Shown here in pieces: positions 19,758-20,467 of a DNA stretch of 20,467 bases. The stretch lies in contig JBNGIS010038601.1 in assembly GCA_049999725.1 (NCBI GenBank), forward strand, positions 1 through 20,467, written 5' to 3'. Position 1 is the stretch's first letter; each line of letters opens with the position of its first letter. Under the pieces are notes generated by a model, which was not told where the DNA came from, did not search any database, and worked only from the letters and a program-made list of their open reading frames with translations. A program made the position numbers and the translations under genes. The stretch is from Haplomitrium mnioides (Eukaryota > Marchantiophyta > Haplomitriopsida > Calobryales).

Positions 19758-19867
19758 CGGTTTAGGAGCTAGTTTCATTTTGCATTGCCCCTACATTCCA
19801 GACTAATATGACCGGTTTAGGAGCTAGTTTCATTTTGCATTGCCCCTACATTCCAGACTAATATGAC
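19758..19867 (+). repeat. Perfect 55-bp tandem duplication
   Basis: Two adjacent copies, 19758-19812 and 19813-19867, both beginning CGGTTTAGGAGCTAGTTTC, are identical over all 55 bases. Identity suggests a recent event or an assembly artefact. Confidence 0.93.
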
Positions 19868-20367
19868 TTCCGGGGATGGCGATCTTCTTCCTCAATTCAC
19901 AACTTCGAGTCTCCATCTTTACATGTAAGTGGAACATACAATACCGAGGTCTAGGCAGGTCCACATGTTTCACCAACACCCACCTTCATCAAATCATTCC
20001 CCAACTGTTCTTGCCTCCCATGCAATGTATCTTGACTCCCATGCACTACTTCTACGATGGCCTATCCACTGTTGTCAAAGTCTAGTACTTCAAGGTGGCA
20101 GTACTCCTTTTCAGAAATCCTTAATCGAATCAATCAACAGTCAACTCCCCTTAATGTGCCACCATTCAATCTACACTGCCGCTCGTGCCCACTTGCCTAC
20201 CAAGGCCCATCCACTGCCCAGAATGACACCCGCGAATTCCTCAAGGAAGTTTCATCTTCATCATTTCTATACGACACCTCCACACAGCTAACGAACTTCG
20301 TCATGGGGACAATTTCTTCAACACCGCCAAGGATAACATAATATATTTGTCTTTTTGAGTCGTCTCT
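19868..20367. other. Sequence without recognisable gene
   Basis: CT-rich plus strand with overlapping frames of 69-120 codons and no recognisable domain on either strand. Confidence 0.4.
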
Positions 20368-20467
20368 AGCCGCACCAACATCAGTGTCTCCAAGAATGAC
20401 ACTCAAACCACCTCTAGCCACAACTTTTCTTCAGCCGCACCAACATCAGTGTCTCCAAGAATGACAC
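20368..20467 (+). repeat. Repeat of 65-bp period at the window end
   Basis: A 35-base sequence beginning AGCCGCACCAACATCAGTGT occurs at 20368-20402 and again, unchanged, at 20433-20467, where the window ends. The 30 bases between start with CAAACCACCTCTAGCCACAA. The second copy is cut by the window edge, so this may be the start of a longer array. Confidence 0.85.

Noticed and set aside
18693-20341. Many overlapping plus-strand frames of 65-120 codons as possible genes
   Set aside because: They overlap one another in different frames in pyrimidine-rich DNA, lack domains, and some cross tandem duplications.

Overview
The window looks like intergenic DNA from a land plant with a large, transposon-rich nuclear genome. 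A gymnosperm or another large-genome lineage would fit, but the sequence does not settle this. Evidence for a plant genome: fragments of Ty1/copia and Ty3/gypsy polyproteins, long AT-rich stretches without genes, tandem satellite DNA and a 100-base N gap. I found no intact host gene, no RNA gene and no prokaryotic operon structure. Almost every open frame is either a piece of a decayed mobile element or a chance frame.

Layout. (1) 99-530: copia gag zinc knuckle plus the start of the protease, cut at both ends. (2) 702-801: assembly gap. (3) 1173-1322: five 30-bp repeats, each with an internal palindrome; the same motif recurs at 3037-3182 and 5671-5870. (4) About 1636-5166: a broken gene, spread over all three plus-strand frames, whose conserved blocks fit a family I recall as DUF7869-type proteins (RNase H/transposase-like); this identification is from memory. 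(5) About 6231-11535: a 5.3-kb tandem array with a hierarchy of ~35 bp, ~141 bp (four diverged subunits) and locally ~423 bp. (6) 11536-14217: no recognisable gene. (7) About 14218-16130: gypsy gag, two damaged zinc knuckles and a decayed aspartic protease, with no RT, RNase H or integrase after it. (8) 16498-16635: a perfect 23-bp inverted repeat enclosing a site like a tRNA-Asp primer-binding site. (9) 16965-17090: a 63-bp in-frame tandem duplication. (10) About 17490-18690: weak signs of a second gypsy-like element on the minus strand. (11) 18690-20467: CT-rich on the plus strand, no gene, with a perfect 55-bp tandem duplication and a 65-bp-period repeat running off the window end.

The pieces do not form one pathway. 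They look like layers of mobile elements that inserted, decayed and were partly duplicated. The two features most worth follow-up are the DUF7869-like pseudogene with its palindromic repeats inside and on both sides, and the nested tandem array just downstream.
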